DNA of 64,000 nt from Psoroptes ovis (taxonomy: Eukaryota; Arthropoda; Arachnida; Sarcoptiformes; Psoroptidae), in the NCBI GenBank assembly GCA_002943765.1, contig PQWQ01000002.1, forward strand, positions 2,356,001-2,420,000, written 5' to 3'. A program made the position numbers and the translations under genes. Numbering within the stretch: position 1 is the first letter of the stretch; every line of letters begins with the position of its first letter. Shown piece by piece: positions 1-14,071 of this stretch. The notes below the pieces were generated by a model, which was given only the letters and a program-made list of their open reading frames with translations, searched no databases and was not told the origin of the DNA.

Positions 1-484
1 ATGAAACATTCAAATGAATATTTGATGACTTTTAATAAATTTACTGATTAATGAACGCAAAAAATTTAGAATGAATGAATAAATACGATCATTGTGTCCA
101 TGCAAAATGCATAGATAACAGCAAACAATATCTGCCATCATCATTATTATCTTCAAGAGGTGATGATGACCATTAAACAATGAGAATAAAAATTTTAATG
201 AATGACACAATAATTATGACAATAATGGAATGAAAGTGTTTGAGATAATCAGGATGTTGCAAATTTCAAAGTAAATTTTTGCTAAAATTACGAATGATTT
301 CTGAAAAAAAGAGAATTCATTTGACGTTCCAGCTCATGACAGATGCTCAAGTCAAATCAACACAAACTTTCAAACAAAATTATAATGGTCATATTGACAC
401 AATTTCTTTTGTGTACCATTTGGGCCCATTGATCAGATTGAAATTCAAATCACTTGCTTATCATCAATCATAAAAAACACTTAC
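1..484. other. Non-coding left edge, probably intron
   Basis: AT-rich sequence with no supported exon. If the leftward exon ending at 485 is real, this is the start of its downstream intron, which would continue past the window edge. The open frame at 279-473 (+) starts with TTG, is AT-biased and is not supported. Confidence 0.4.
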
Positions 485-997
485 ATTTTGTTGCTGTGGG
501 TGTTGTTGTTGTTGATGATGATGTTGTAACATCAACAATTTGATTGATGTTGCTTTTTTGGACCACAACATTTTTACATCATCATCATCATCATTATCAA
601 TATGATCATTATTATTATTATTATTATTTACATTGAAATCATCGATATTATCATTGATAATATTTACATTATTACAATAATGACTATTCATATGATGATT
701 ATCAACATCATCATCATCATGATCAATGTAATCGATTTGATTATTATCATCAATTTGTTGACTAGTTGGTTTTGCATCTAATATTTCATGATTATTATTA
801 GTTGAAAAATTTAATTTTTTCAACGAAGATGTTTTCAAAGTTGATGATGATGTTGTTGTTAATGAATTATTGACATTATTATTATTATGATTATTAGTCG
901 AACTTGTTGTTGCAGTTGGACTAAGATTTATTTTGAATTTATTCAAATTAAATGTCCAAAATTCAAACATTTGTATCATTTTTTGTATTAACAACAT
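485..997 (-). CDS. Candidate first coding exon of a gene extending left; Asn/Asp-rich
   Basis: Leftward open frame from ATG at 997 (complement of 995-997) to a strong splice donor, AAAAT|GTAAGT, whose GT is the complement of 483-484. That gives 171 codons ending in phase 0. The frame stays open upstream to about 1072 without another ATG, so an acceptor-led internal exon is the alternative. The protein begins MLLIQKM and then runs through Ser/Thr-rich, Asn-rich and Asp-rich tracts (Asn run about 605-630, Asp run about 580-600) and ends in a His/Gln-rich tail. No domain is recognised. No acceptor partner is visible to the left within the window, so the rest of the gene must lie outside. The similar phase-0 exon at 10448-11140 suggests alternative first exons of one gene. 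Low-complexity DNA can create such open frames by chance. Confidence 0.4.
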
Positions 998-3244
998 TTG
1001 AAATGAAATTTTTCCTTTTTTAAAAGAAATTTTCAATCGAAAAAAATTGATGACGGTAGAAATTGTCAGATTTCAAAAATCACAAAATCTTCTAATTCAA
1101 ATTACATTTTAAACACACCGGATAATTTAGATTCAGATACATTTGAATTAATGAAAAGGGTTTACATTTATTCAATTTATTTTTTTCACACAAAGGTTTA
1201 ACGAAAAAAAAAAAAACAATGAATAACAAATTTGATTTGTCATAATAATTTTTCATTCGAGATAGAGAGAGAGGAAATCGACAAATTCACAGAGGCACAT
1301 GAGATAATAATGATTGTTACGTTTGTTTGCACAATTGACAATTGTTGAAATTTTGTTTTTCTCGTTAATTTTATTTCAAAAAACAGAAATAAATAAATTC
1401 AATATCACATTCATGTTACATTTGGGTTCCTGTGCAGTGGTGTTTATTATTGTTATTTTAAATTTTTTTCATAAGAAACTTTCCAATTTCAAATTTGAAA
1501 TTTAATTCAATCAATCAAATAAATTAATTTGTTGATGAATAATGAATGCAAATCTTTCGTTTTTGTTTATAAATAAACGAAGTTGTCAATGAAAATCGAC
1601 AAATTGAAAATAATACAAATGTATTGATTGGAAAAACAAAAAATCCATGATTTTATAAACACAAATGACTGACAAAACATGTATACAAATGTATGTGTTT
1701 AAAGTATTCATGCACGAGAAAACCCACAACAAAATTTTTGATTTGATATTATTTTATTTTGCGTTGGCCAAGGATATTATTATTCATTTCAAATGAAAAT
1801 GAAAATAAAAATGAATGAATGAATTTCATTTCTTCAAAATAAAATAAAATGAAATTTTTAAATTTTTATTTCATTATCATTAATTATTGAAAAAAGTTTG
1901 TGGTAAAAATATGAATGAATGAATGTATAAAAAACAAAAATTACATATTTAAACACAACACACAAATAGAAAGACAAAATAATGATAATTTTTGTAAACT
2001 CAAGGTGACTTTTAATGTTTTTTTGTTATTAATTTATTAATTTACAAATTCATTCACATGTATCATACCATAAACATGATCAAAACACATACACATGATT
2101 TGTAAATGATGATGATGATGATTTCATTTGATTTAATCAATCATTCGATTGATTTTCAGTGGAAAAAATAGATGTAAATTGATCAAATTACATACGAGAA
2201 AAAACAACAAAAAAAAATATTTTTGATGAAATGATGGAATTTTGAATGATGAAAAAAAATGATTAAAATAAATCATCAAAATACAATCATTTTCTGAAAA
2301 TTGCTTGGTAACACGCACACAGACAACAAGTGATACAAGAATCAAACCGAAAGAATTGTCAAATTTTGAATTTTGAATCAAATAAAATCGAATTGGTTGA
2401 ATGAAAATCAGGATTTGAACAGAAAAAATTCATCGTCAAAGATCATTTCATTTCATTCAATGCTTATTGATGCTATGTGTTATTGTATCAAAATCTAAAA
2501 CTTGACTGACAACAACAAATACTGAATGAATATACCATTGATTTTTCAAATAAATTTCTATTCACATTTCATTGAAAATACATGTATATAAACGCCATAC
2601 GGCAATAAAAAAGCAACAACAATAATAAAACAGACAAAATGCAATGGAGAATCGAAATAATTATACAAATACAAATACAAATTTGTAAATGTGTATATGT
2701 GTGTACGAAAATATACAAAGATATAACTTTATTTACAAAAATCATATGTTCAATATTTATATATGAAATAAAGTGTATTCATTATGAATACATGTTGACT
2801 TTATTATTATTATTATTATTTTTCTTGATTTTCTCCCTTAAACATACATTAGACAGATGTTGTTAAATAAAATAGAAAAATCTTGAATCAAATACAATGA
2901 GAAAAGAAGAAAATAAGAGCATCACAACTTGGGATGATGTTTATTTATTTATTTGTATTTTTTTCTGATGATTACACACCACATACACATACATGACATA
3001 TTGTAGATATGTTATATTGTAATGATGAATAAATAAAATGACAAAATCAATGATCCATCGAAACAAGATAGATATATCGGGTGATATGAGAAGCCAAGGA
3101 AGGCAACTCTTCTTCTTCTTCTTTGTCTTCTTCTCATTCTCCTTTCATTCAAAATTCATACACAAAGTATATCTTTCATATACATACTTGTGTGTAATAT
3201 CAATTTATTACATTGCTTAGGCCGGTATATGCATCCAGGAGAAA

Positions 3245-3258
3245 GAGAGAGAGAGAGA
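3245..3258. repeat. (GA)7 microsatellite
   Basis: Uninterrupted GA dinucleotides read directly from the sequence, in non-coding DNA. Confidence 0.9.
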
Positions 3259-3550
3259 TAAGACATCTTCATAAGAAGAAAAAATAAATAAATAAATATA
3301 TTTCATTCACACCATCGTAATAAGTTGTAATAAATGAATGATTGTTAGATAATAATAATAATATTTGAGATCACTAACATTTCATTTTGAATGAAAAATT
3401 GTTATAAAATTTTCAATATTGAAAAATAAAACAAAAACAAACATAAACTTTACAAGCAATAAACACATGAGATATGTGTTGAATGTTATTACATTATATG
3501 GCAAAATTTCAATGGCAAATATCATTAAATTATTGATAAATTGTGCGAAA

Positions 3551-3581
3551 AAAAAATAATTCAACTTTTGAATTATTTTTT
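3551..3581. repeat. Perfect 14-bp inverted repeat, 3-nt loop
   Basis: Left arm 3551-3564 (A-run then TAATTCAA) pairs exactly with right arm 3568-3581 around a CTT loop. The right arm ends in a T-run. In AT-rich DNA such hairpins arise often, and no function is claimed. Confidence 0.6.
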
Positions 3582-5438
3582 CATCACAAAATAAAAATAA
3601 TCAATAATTTATTATCCATAGACAATAAAAAATGGAAAAAATCTAATTTAAAAACATTTTAAACATTAAACATTTGAAGAGCTTGAAATGTGTGCATGAA
3701 TATTGAAATTATTATACAATTTTAAATCACTTTACAATCATTATCAATCAACATTGAACACACTGAAACACAGGTGAAGGTTGAAGTCAAGTTTTGAAGT
3801 TTTTTGATCGTTTCATTTCGTTTTTTATTTACTTTTATTATAAAAATCGCTGAAAGATCCGAGAAAAATTCCCTCAATAAAAAAAGTGGCTACTGAATAT
3901 TAGCCAAAAGCATTGTAATACAGTGTAGAATGTGTATTCACAGCGAAAATTCCCTTTAAATTATTATTTACATTCTATTTATGACCCATATGGCCAAATA
4001 AACAGTAAATATCAACGCAAAATTGACAAACACAATAATACATTGAAATACACAATGGACAATTCATAATGAAAAGCAAATAAAATGATTCAAAGTGTGT
4101 GTTCGTATTCGATTCAATGGCAAATATTGAGCAATAAATAGCCATGAATGTCATGAATACATTGAAAAATTGGCCACGTGTGTGTACAATAAAAACACTG
4201 TGTGTTATCACTGTTTGGAACATTATTGTTTAAGAAGAAAGACAAAAAAACAGCTGACACATTATTTTGTTGAAAATTTTACGATTTTCATTGAATGGAA
4301 GGAAGCAAAAATGTTTCACGACAAAGAAAATTCAAAGAACTAATTTCATCATATACTTCTGGAGACTTTTCCATTTCCAACTAAATAAAATGAAAAAACT
4401 CCGAAAGAAATTCAATCCGTTTCGGAAACATCATAATTCAATAAGCAACTACGAGGACAACATCGAAAAATAGAAAAGAAAAAAAATCTCAAATGACATC
4501 ATCAATGATATTTTGGCGTTCATGTGCGAAACGAACAATATGCTATTCATATGTTTGTATAACATGAATTTGTATATCATCTTTCAATGAACATGTTTGT
4601 AGACAAATTTTTCGAGATGAATAAACAAGACAAATGAATAAGACAATGATGAAAATATGAATTGAAAAACCTTCAAAAGAAAAGAAAACTCAAAGACAAC
4701 AGGGTTATTGGTTCATTGAATAACAAAGAAATTGTCATTCGAGCAGTTTCAAAATCAAATTGAAGAATTAAAAAGGTGAAGACAACAATGAATTCATTGA
4801 ATTGAATTTTTCCATAATTTTTGATTCAATAAATTTCGATAAAAATTATTCAAAAAAAAAAAAAAAAAAAAATGAAAATGAATAAATAAATAAATAAAAT
4901 AAATGAATCAACACTTCATTTATCTCGTTATTCATCTATTCGAAATCAACAATGATTGATTGATCATCGCCATTATCAAAAACAACAAAATACATCGTTT
5001 ATAAATGTCAATTGATTTAGAAAACTACACAATACAACAAAAGAATGAAAAAAATTTAGGACAATTTTTGAAATCAAAGAAAAATCAAACAAGAAAATAC
5101 ATAATTTTTCATCTCAAAAAATGAATGATAATTAAATTTAAATTTAGAATTGTTTAAATTTCCAATGTTTTGAATTATGATAATGATGATTGCTTGTACA
5201 CCAACAACAGACAAAACACAAACAATCTGTATAACAAACAATCAACAAGATTGTGTGTGTTTGTGTGCATGTTTTTGTCCATTTAACAAATTGAATGCAT
5301 TCACCACCAAATGTTCACTGTAATGATAACAAAATTTAGATTGGACAATGGATTGATGCACAGTAACAACAAACAAACAAACAATGCCATTAATTTCTGT
5401 AAATAACAACAAAATTGTTTACAACAAAAAAAACTTAC

Positions 5439-5528
5439 ATAATTCATTTTGGGCCTGTTAAAAGCAACAACAACGACAACAACAATGACACGACAATAAT
5501 GACGATTAAAATCAGCCATGAAATGCAT
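5439..5528 (-). CDS. Weak candidate first exon, 30 codons
   Basis: Leftward ATG at 5528 (complement of 5526-5528) opens 30 codons ending at TTAT|GTAAGT, again phase 0, as in the two larger leftward exons. The middle is a valine run coded by CAA-type repeats on the plus strand. An internal acceptor-like TTTTAACAG would alternatively define a 16-bp micro-exon containing ATG-AAT-TAT. No homology is recognised; transcript data would be needed to believe it. Confidence 0.13.
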
Positions 5529-8500
5529 TGTTCAAAGCTTTTCTAGTTAAGATATCATTGATAATCAAGGAATATTTGAAGATATTCATCATATGCGATC
5601 AGAAATTCGAATCGTTAGCCCAAAATAATGTCATTTTTGATATTATCAAATCAAAACAAATTGAAAAATTCAATCAAAATGAATTGATTCTGAGTGATTG
5701 ATGGATTCATTCATTCATTTCCAATTTTTTTTTTCAAATTTCAACCTTTAACAAATAATGACAAGTAAATCATTCTTGTCGAATTTCAAAACACCACTTT
5801 CAAACAATTTAGACATCAATTTCAAAAAAGGATTTATATTGAAGATAAATTTCTTTGATTTCAATGTTTTTGAACGCGCACACGAGCACTTGTGGGATTG
5901 ATAAGTGATCAATATTGATTATTTTTCATTTTTTCAATATTCTACGAACAATTGATGGTCGAAAGTTCATAGCATTTATTCGATCAAACATTATTCATTG
6001 TTCATTAATGCTTCAAATAAATGAACGAAAAAAATCACGATCATCAATTCATCAATCGACAATCGATTACATGAACACACAAACACAATCAAATGTCGAT
6101 AGGAAAAAGTGAAAACCCATTCATTGAAAATAAATGGAAAAAAATTCAAGAAATATTCAAAAGAAATTAAAAGAATTGAAACAATTTGTGTTTGCGTGCA
6201 TGTAACCATATTTGGTTTACCTGTTGCACATGTACATTGCTTAATTTTACATTTCGAATACAATACAATTTACTTTTTTTTCTGAATTCGAAGTTGCTCC
6301 ACTTTTACTTTTTCGAAATATTTCAACTGATCAAAAATACAATCCATTATTCATACATCTTTGGCGTTTTGGGCCACAGAAAAATAAAAATAAATAAATA
6401 ATGCAGGTAAATTCAAAACCAATTAACCTTAACATAGATCATTTGTGTAACAACACACACACACACTCACAGGTGAAACATTTGAAAAATTGCAAAATTA
6501 AATAATGAAGTCAGAGTGAATTTAAGCGTAGGTGAATGTAATTCACATTGATGTGTATGAATAAATATCAAGTGAATGAATAGTAGAAAGAACCAGAAAC
6601 ACATGCGAAAATTGAAGACTGAAATAACAATTTAATTAAATTAATTAATTGAAATGGATTAATTAAAAATGAAATGTCACTTTTTTCTCACTGAAATCAA
6701 AGAATGTGTTTGTGAATCAACGAAAGAAACAAACAAACAAATACAAAAGTTAATTTTGACAATTTTCAAATAAAATGTTTGATGTTTCTTTTTAAATAAT
6801 TGAATGAATTGTCGAAGAAATATAAAAAGAAAATTATAATGTTTTGACCTAAAATTCAAAGAATACACATACATATGCATCGAACACTGTAATTTATTGG
6901 ATTGTAACCCTTTTGTAAAGGATAAACAATTTCGTATAAAATTCATTCATCCTTGAAAATGGAAATAAATAAATGAATCAAATCGTAAATGAATCGATTT
7001 TCATTTGAAACAAAGCAAAATAAAGAAACAAGAAACAATCTAAACGATTGATTTATTGGTTATTATCCAATAACATACAAACAAAAGAAAAAAACATTGA
7101 TTTTCAATCAATTCATAGCCAAAATGAGTGACAAAGAATAACAAAAACTTTTGGAACGATCAAATTGGATTTTGATTGAAAAAACAAGTACTTTTTGATA
7201 CATCAAGTTTTGTTTTAAAACAAAGTTGAAAAGACCATTCATTGTTCGCATATTGAACAATAGTAATATGCTGGTCATAGAAAAAATGGCCAAACAATTG
7301 GTAACAAATTTTGGATCAAAAGACATTTTGCTTATTGTTGTTGCCAGTTCAATTGACCATTATCAATCACGAATTTTTTCGATCACTGCTACCAACACCA
7401 ACACAACGATTTGATACAATTTTTTTCGTAGATAAAAGAAAAAATTGCAGATGCATCAATCATAAACAATGAAACATTTATTTTTTTTCAATTCGGTCTA
7501 TCATCAACAAAATAAAATGATAAGAAAATGGATTCAATTGAATTTTTTTCTATTCAAATGATAATCAATAAATATTACAATCATATTTTTCGGAACAATC
7601 AAACTGAAATTTTTTTTTTAAATTATCGAATTATTTTCGATGAATTAGTGATTGAATGATATTAAAAATAATAATGATGTTAATACGGAACAAAATTGTT
7701 TAACGAAAAAAATCAATTATGAATCATTTATGTATAATAATATTGAAATATATTTACATTGAAGATCTTAAGATGAATCAGATAAATGAATTTCTATTTT
7801 CTCAATGAAATTGAATGGAAATAAGAAAAAAAATTGAGTTTTTCCAATCAAATAATAAAATCAGACCAATTGTTATAATTTACTTCATCATTCGTTTGTA
7901 CATAATGGATGGAATTTTAGCCATCATCAACATTGACATCATTCATATAACCATTGTTATTATTATCATCATTTAATTGAATTGACATACATTCGGAAAA
8001 GATAATAGGAAAGAAAAGAGGAAAATGAAAATAATTAAGAACATCAGATGAAGAATAATGAAAAATTTTCAAATGGACAATTGAAAAGAAAAAAAGAAAA
8101 TTATGGCGGAAAACGATCTTGTGGTCAACTTATAGTTATTTAGTTATTTATTGAATTTGACCGCAAACATTCAGATGAAATTAGATCAAATTGAAATGGA
8201 AAATGAATGATGATTTCCACCTAAAGATTTAATTGGAATTTTGCGAAATTTAAAATTAAAGATTGTCCGCAGAAATTTCGATTGATATGAGGGAAAAATT
8301 GAACACCGTATGAATTGAATTTCAATCCAATTAAACGCCTAATTAATTGAACATTGGAAAAAATCATATGATTTTGATGAGTTGAAAAGTATTAAATTAC
8401 TAGTGATGAAATTTTTGAATTAAAATCTTTAAATCTTTGAACAATAAATTGATTAATTGAATAATTGAATGCAATTTGAAAAACCATTTACAATTCGACT

Positions 8501-10447
8501 TCATCATAAGATGTATATGCGCCAAAATTGTTGAATTAAACGACAATTATGACTATGATAAATATGATACAATCAATGACAAACAATTTTAAAGAAAAAA
8601 TCATTACTAAAATATGTCAATATTTGTCATAGAAGTAATTCAACCAAGACAAATAATGAAGACATTAATAAATGAAATAATGATTTCTTCAGTCATGAGT
8701 TGATTTTCTCTGAATTATAATCATTAATTGATTATACATTGATTGTTTTCTCCGTAATAATCAATAAAATGGCCTTCAAACAGTAGAAATGGCCAATTGT
8801 TCAAACATATCAATGTGATTAATGGAAATAATACCCATATTACAATCAAAAAAATCAATCAAATCAAGGAAAACAAGCTCAAAAAATTGAAAATTATAGA
8901 AATTTTCGATTGAAAAACAACAAAATACACGCAGAGATTCACTAATGATGTATACCTGTAACCTGAGAATCCATCGCCAAGAAAATAATCAAATAACCTT
9001 TTCGACAAATCCAATTTGTTAAATGTCAAAATTATAACAAATGTTTATTTATACAAATAAATAAATTCAAATCACCGAGGTGATACACAGAGAGCGATGC
9101 ATCACTAAGATATGAAAAAAGAAATTTCTTATGTAAATAATTATGTGAAAAATTTGTATGAAAAAAATAAATAAATAAATGTAATCACAACGATTGTAAT
9201 ATAATCAAATGAAATAACATCGATTGTTTGTAGTGAATACGTTTGAAATTGAAAAATGAAAATAAAAAAAAAATGATAAATTTGATAACCTCTGAGAAAA
9301 TACTGATAACGTTAATGAGAATGGAAATAATAATAATAATGATAAACATTGAAAAATTTCAATGTAATATGATTATATAAATAAATAAATAAATGACGAA
9401 AAATAAAAATGAATCGAATAAACAACGTGTATTTGAATGAAATGAATGAATAAATTCAATTCAATTATCATCAAAAACTTTTCCATTCAATGAAACAAAC
9501 AAAAAAAATATTTGATATTTGGATCACAAAATATTAATATTAATGTTCAAAATGTTTGAATACTTGTATGTATGTCGTCGAATAAATATTAGAAGCAATG
9601 AATCGAAAATAATTATTGAAATGAATAAATAGATTGAACAGATAAATAAGGTAAAAATACGAATACAAACACAAACATTAACACACACACACATCAATGA
9701 TAATATATCATAATTTCTTGAATAGACATTGAAAAACACATAAAACATTATAAACATTCAATGATTCAATGAAATAAATCATCACAATGAGAGAGAGAGA
9801 GAGAATAAAGAGGCTGCTGTTACAGCTGATAATGATGTTAATAATAATAATAAGATTATTGTTACATAATCATATTAAATTTAAAATTATTATTATTATC
9901 ATCATTATTATGTTATATTATTTAGAAATTATCAATTTTTAAAATTTTTAAAAAAATTTTCAATGTGAATAATGTTGAAATGATGATTACGGTTAAAAAA
10001 AAAAAAGAGAAATGAAATCATTAAAATCAAATATTATCATCATCATTCAAAGTACGTGTATTGCGATGAAAGATGTTTAAACATCTGCATTCAAATAAAA
10101 TTATTTTTCGAAAAATGTTAATAATATTAGTAAAAAAGGAGAATCACGCAAATATTCAATGAATTATCATTGAAATATATGCAATGGTAACCTTGTAATT
10201 TTGAAATAAATGAAAAAAAATATTGAATGAAAAGTTCAAAGTATTATTTATCAAAAATCTTATTGTACAAGTTTTATGAATCAAAATTTGATTTCAATTA
10301 ATTAGTTAATCAATTAATTAATTTAGAAAAGTTTGATTTGATTCAACTCGAAATTCATTTCAAGTCAAGTTTCAATGATTTCTATTCAATTTGAGTCAAT
10401 TTTTTTTTTAGTTTGTTTGTTCTATTTTTTTATAACGAATTTCTTAC
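5529..10447. other. Gene-free AT-rich spacer or intron
   Basis: Nothing coding could be supported on either strand. The short open frames here begin with TTG or are built from repeats. The stretch holds (CA)n and (GA)8 tracts and TAAT/ATTA-rich runs at about 6630-6670 and 10290-10325. Confidence 0.5.
9789..9804. repeat. (GA)8 microsatellite
   Basis: Eight uninterrupted GA units, non-coding context. Confidence 0.9.
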
Positions 10448-11140
10448 ATTCAATGATGTCATTGATGTCGCTGCTGGTGCTGTGGCAGATTTTTTCTTCT
10501 TAATTGATTGTTTAAAATTTTTTACACTAGAAAAACATTTAAATCTTGATAATGGTGAAACACTATGACCAGTTCGTTGTTGACTCTGTTTTTTATCATC
10601 ACTAGTTTGACTGTCATCATTGTTATGATTTGAATTGATAACATTAGAATTGTGTACATTTTTAGGATAATCATCAACATTATTTGATAATGATGATTGT
10701 TGTTTAGTTATTGTAAATCGTGTTTGTTGTGTTGTTGATGATAAAATCGATTCTGATGATTCAAACAATGATGATATTGTATCGCTTTGCGACGATGAAG
10801 ACAATGAAGATATTGTTGAACATGTTGATGAATATGAACGAGATTTGTTGAATTTTTTTGTTGATTTTTTCTTTTGATCATTCATATTGTTCATATTATC
10901 AATAATAATACCATTATCAATATTTTGATTTAAATTTGATGAAATTTTATCATCATTCTTTACCGATGAAACAATAGAATCATTATCATCATTATTCATC
11001 GGTTGTTTCGAATGTATCACAGGTGATGGTTTCAATGTGAATAAATTAGAATTTCGATGTTGTTGTTGCTGCTGCTGTTGTTGCAATGGCGGCGAATTGG
11101 AAGCCGTTTTCCAAATGCGCATTTTGAATGCAAGCAACAT
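10448..11140 (-). CDS. Candidate first coding exon; Gln/Ser/Asn-rich
   Basis: Leftward ATG at 11140 (complement of 11138-11140) opens 231 codons that end at a good donor, TTGAAT|GTAAGA (GT is the complement of 10446-10447), in phase 0. The protein begins MLLAFKMRIWK, followed by a Gln run near residue 20, a Ser-rich block near residues 100-135 and a basic segment near 200-220 containing SIKKKKS. It looks like a disordered, basic, possibly phosphorylated N-terminal region. No folded domain is visible and I do not recognise the family. The open reading, real ATG and donor together make it the best coding call in the first 17 kb. It may be an alternative first exon of the same gene as 485-997, since both end in Asn plus a phase-0 donor and neither has a visible partner exon. 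Confidence 0.5.
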
Positions 11141-14044
11141 GTTCGATAGCGATACGATTGGATCACAAATTTTGAAATTTTGAATAATACGAATAGAAAC
11201 AGGAAAAAAATTGATACAAGGTAACCAATAATTGATCTTGGTGACAATGTCAATGACAAAACGATTTGTCTTCGTTTAAAAAGCATATAAAAGTCAATTT
11301 TTCAAAATATTTTATTAAATTTGATTTTCACAAAAAAAACCAAACATCAATCGAATGGAAAATTTATGAAAGAATTGCGATTACAAAAATTTAAGTGGAT
11401 AAATGAATCAACGAAATGAATTGATTTCAATGAAAAGAAATATATATCAGAATGATTAATCAAAAATTTAATGAAAAAAATCATTTTATTGTTAAATCAT
11501 CATTGAAAATATCAATGTAGAATATGGTATGGAAAATGAAATTTTGAACAACAACAAGATTGAAATGATGATAATTACAATAATTTAAAATTATGCGATA
11601 TATACACGCACTCACACACACAATACACTCATAAACAAAAAACACAATAAAATATTAAATTGTTGATATTCAACAACAACAACAATCATCATCATCCATT
11701 TTAAAGAGTGGTAAACAACACAGGGAGATAGTGAGTGAGTGAGTTAGAGCGATTAAAAATGGATTAACCATAAAACTTTTTTGCTGAAAACCTTATTTCC
11801 TTGATATAATATGATATATGGTATCATTGGTTGATTATTGTGATTACAAATTGAAAAAAAATATTAATATAACAACAAATGAAGACTAGTATAAACATCA
11901 ACCAAATCGAGACAAAATCTTGACAAATTAATTTTCAATTTACAAATATTCATTTTGATTCCTTTTAATTCACACTAGGGGTTGATATTGTATTAATCAA
12001 ATAACAATTCAAGCAACGACAATCATGATACCAGATTACAAATAGCCTCATTATACGATTATTTGCATTTTTTTATTTTTGAAAAAAAACAATTCAAATG
12101 TAAATCAATACATATTTCTATAATTTTATATAAATCGATAACGTCATTCATTTATTGATGAGTGTGTTTGGTTACTGGTGTTGCTATCGACTTTTCGATA
12201 AAATGTATTAATAAATTTTTATCAGAAAAATCAAATGAAATTAAATTAAAAATCATCAAAAAATATAATCAAATAATAAATCCTTGATACACACAATACA
12301 AACACATTTAAAATTAACAAATAGACAACATAAACACTTGATTTTCATTCCAATTTCATTTGAATTAAAATGGTTTCAAATACAAAAAAATGGAAATAAA
12401 TAAATAAAACAAAATAAAATAAAACCACAAATCACCATTATTTATATTTAATAATTGTCATTATGAATTGGCAAAAAAAAACTGAACTGAAATTCATGAA
12501 AAATTATTGAAATTCATTCATATTTATTATCTAAAACAAATTTTTTTATTTCCCAGAACATCGAATGATGATTATTCAAATTCTTTTGTAAAAATTCAAT
12601 TGTAAAAACCGACGCACACACACATCGAATGAATGAAATGTATCATTGATTACCACACACAAACACGTCAATACGCACACAAGCATTTACACATTGACAC
12701 GTAAATTTAAATGGACAAATCAAACGAACACTGAGCATAATCATTTTTGGAGAATAATGATGGAAATGATAATTGTCAAATTGATTCAAAATACAAACAA
12801 TCACATGTCAAAATTCGTTGTAATTGTAATAATAAACACAAATTTACGTTTAATAAGCGAAACTATTTCTAGAAAAAACATGAAAATGTTTGTGACAATT
12901 CAATTCAATTTTTCAAATGACAATTCCAATTTGTCAAATGATAACAATCGACGAAGAATAATTCAACAACGAAAACATAAATTGCTTCAAGGATAATTGT
13001 CAAATTGAATGTAGAAAAATGCAAAAATATCTTCACAAAAGAATCTCATTGATACTTTGAAATATATTTCATTATTAACATGTTTTATAACTAAAATTTG
13101 TATTTGAAATTTGAATTTTTCTTGTTGCTTAATTTTTTTTTTATTTGTTTCGATTCAAAAAACAATATGAAAAATTTGAAAATAAATTTCTTTCGAAATC
13201 AATATCGAAAATGAAATAAATAGATTTCCAAACCACACATTGAAAAATATGAAAAAAAATTAATTTCTCTTTCAAAATTTGAAATCGAATCAAATTGAAA
13301 TGGAAAGTCAAATAAAGTGGAAAAATTGCGCGCGAAAATGTTTTCTATTTTTTCAAAAAATAAAATCAAAATCTGTGACACATATTTTCAAATATTAAAT
13401 TATTGAATAATAAAACTCTTTAATCTTTGTGCGTGGATTTACCTGTTCTAATTTATACTTTGTTTAGCCATCATATATTGAAACAACCAACATTACACGT
13501 TTGAGGTTAATACAAATCACATGTTGCGGTATAACACAACACAACATTTCATTATTTGTTTGTTTATTGAAAATTTTCGATCAAAAATCAATGTTTATTT
13601 GTGAAGCAAATAAATACCAAATGATCAATATTTGAAAACATTGAAACATCATCATCAATCCGTTCTCGGAAATATGTATGTTTTGGAAAAATGATTGAAA
13701 ATCATTCCAAAGGTTTATTGATTAATTAATCGGAGAACAAACAAACGACCAAACAATGAATTGATATTTCAAACAGCCAAAACAACAATTAATAATGAGC
13801 ACAGAAAACAAATTTTCAATTTTACATTGTTTGTTTTTCAGGTTATTTTATCATTGATTCAATAATTTACCTTTGAATTTGAAATCAATGAAAAACATGA
13901 AACGTCAATGTGAAATAATAATTTTAAAATTTATTAATTTTGCTTCCTGCCAATATCTGTCATCGACAAACACAAAAAAATGTTTTCAATTTTCCTTTTG
14001 AATTCACAACATGTCGAATTTGATACACAGACACACAAATATGC

Positions 14045-14071
14045 ATTAATCAATTGATTGAATTGATTAAT
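14045..14071. repeat. Perfect 11-bp inverted repeat, 5-nt loop
   Basis: ATTAATCAATT and its exact reverse complement flank GATTG. Read directly; function unknown. Confidence 0.6.

Larger units (their letters stand above)
1037..5438. other. Gene-free AT-rich spacer or intron
   Basis: No exon chain, no recognisable protein and no RNA gene. It contains AATG-type short repeats, A/T runs, a (GA)7 tract at 3245-3258 and a perfect 14-bp hairpin at 3551-3581. If the 10448-11140 exon belongs to a gene continuing left, this whole stretch is intronic for that transcript. Confidence 0.5.

Noticed and set aside
464..484. Continuation of the 485-997 frame to a stop at 464
   Set aside because: The frame crosses a consensus GTAAGT donor at 484, so the last codons are read as intron, not protein.
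4267..4473. Lysine-rich open frame (+), 68 codons
   Set aside because: Starts with TTG, AT-driven composition, no splice context or homology; an ATG-led version of 28 codons is too short to judge.
12646..12996. 116-codon open frame (+)
   Set aside because: Starts TTG, composition is Asn/Ile/Thr from AT-rich DNA and begins in CA repeats; no family signal.
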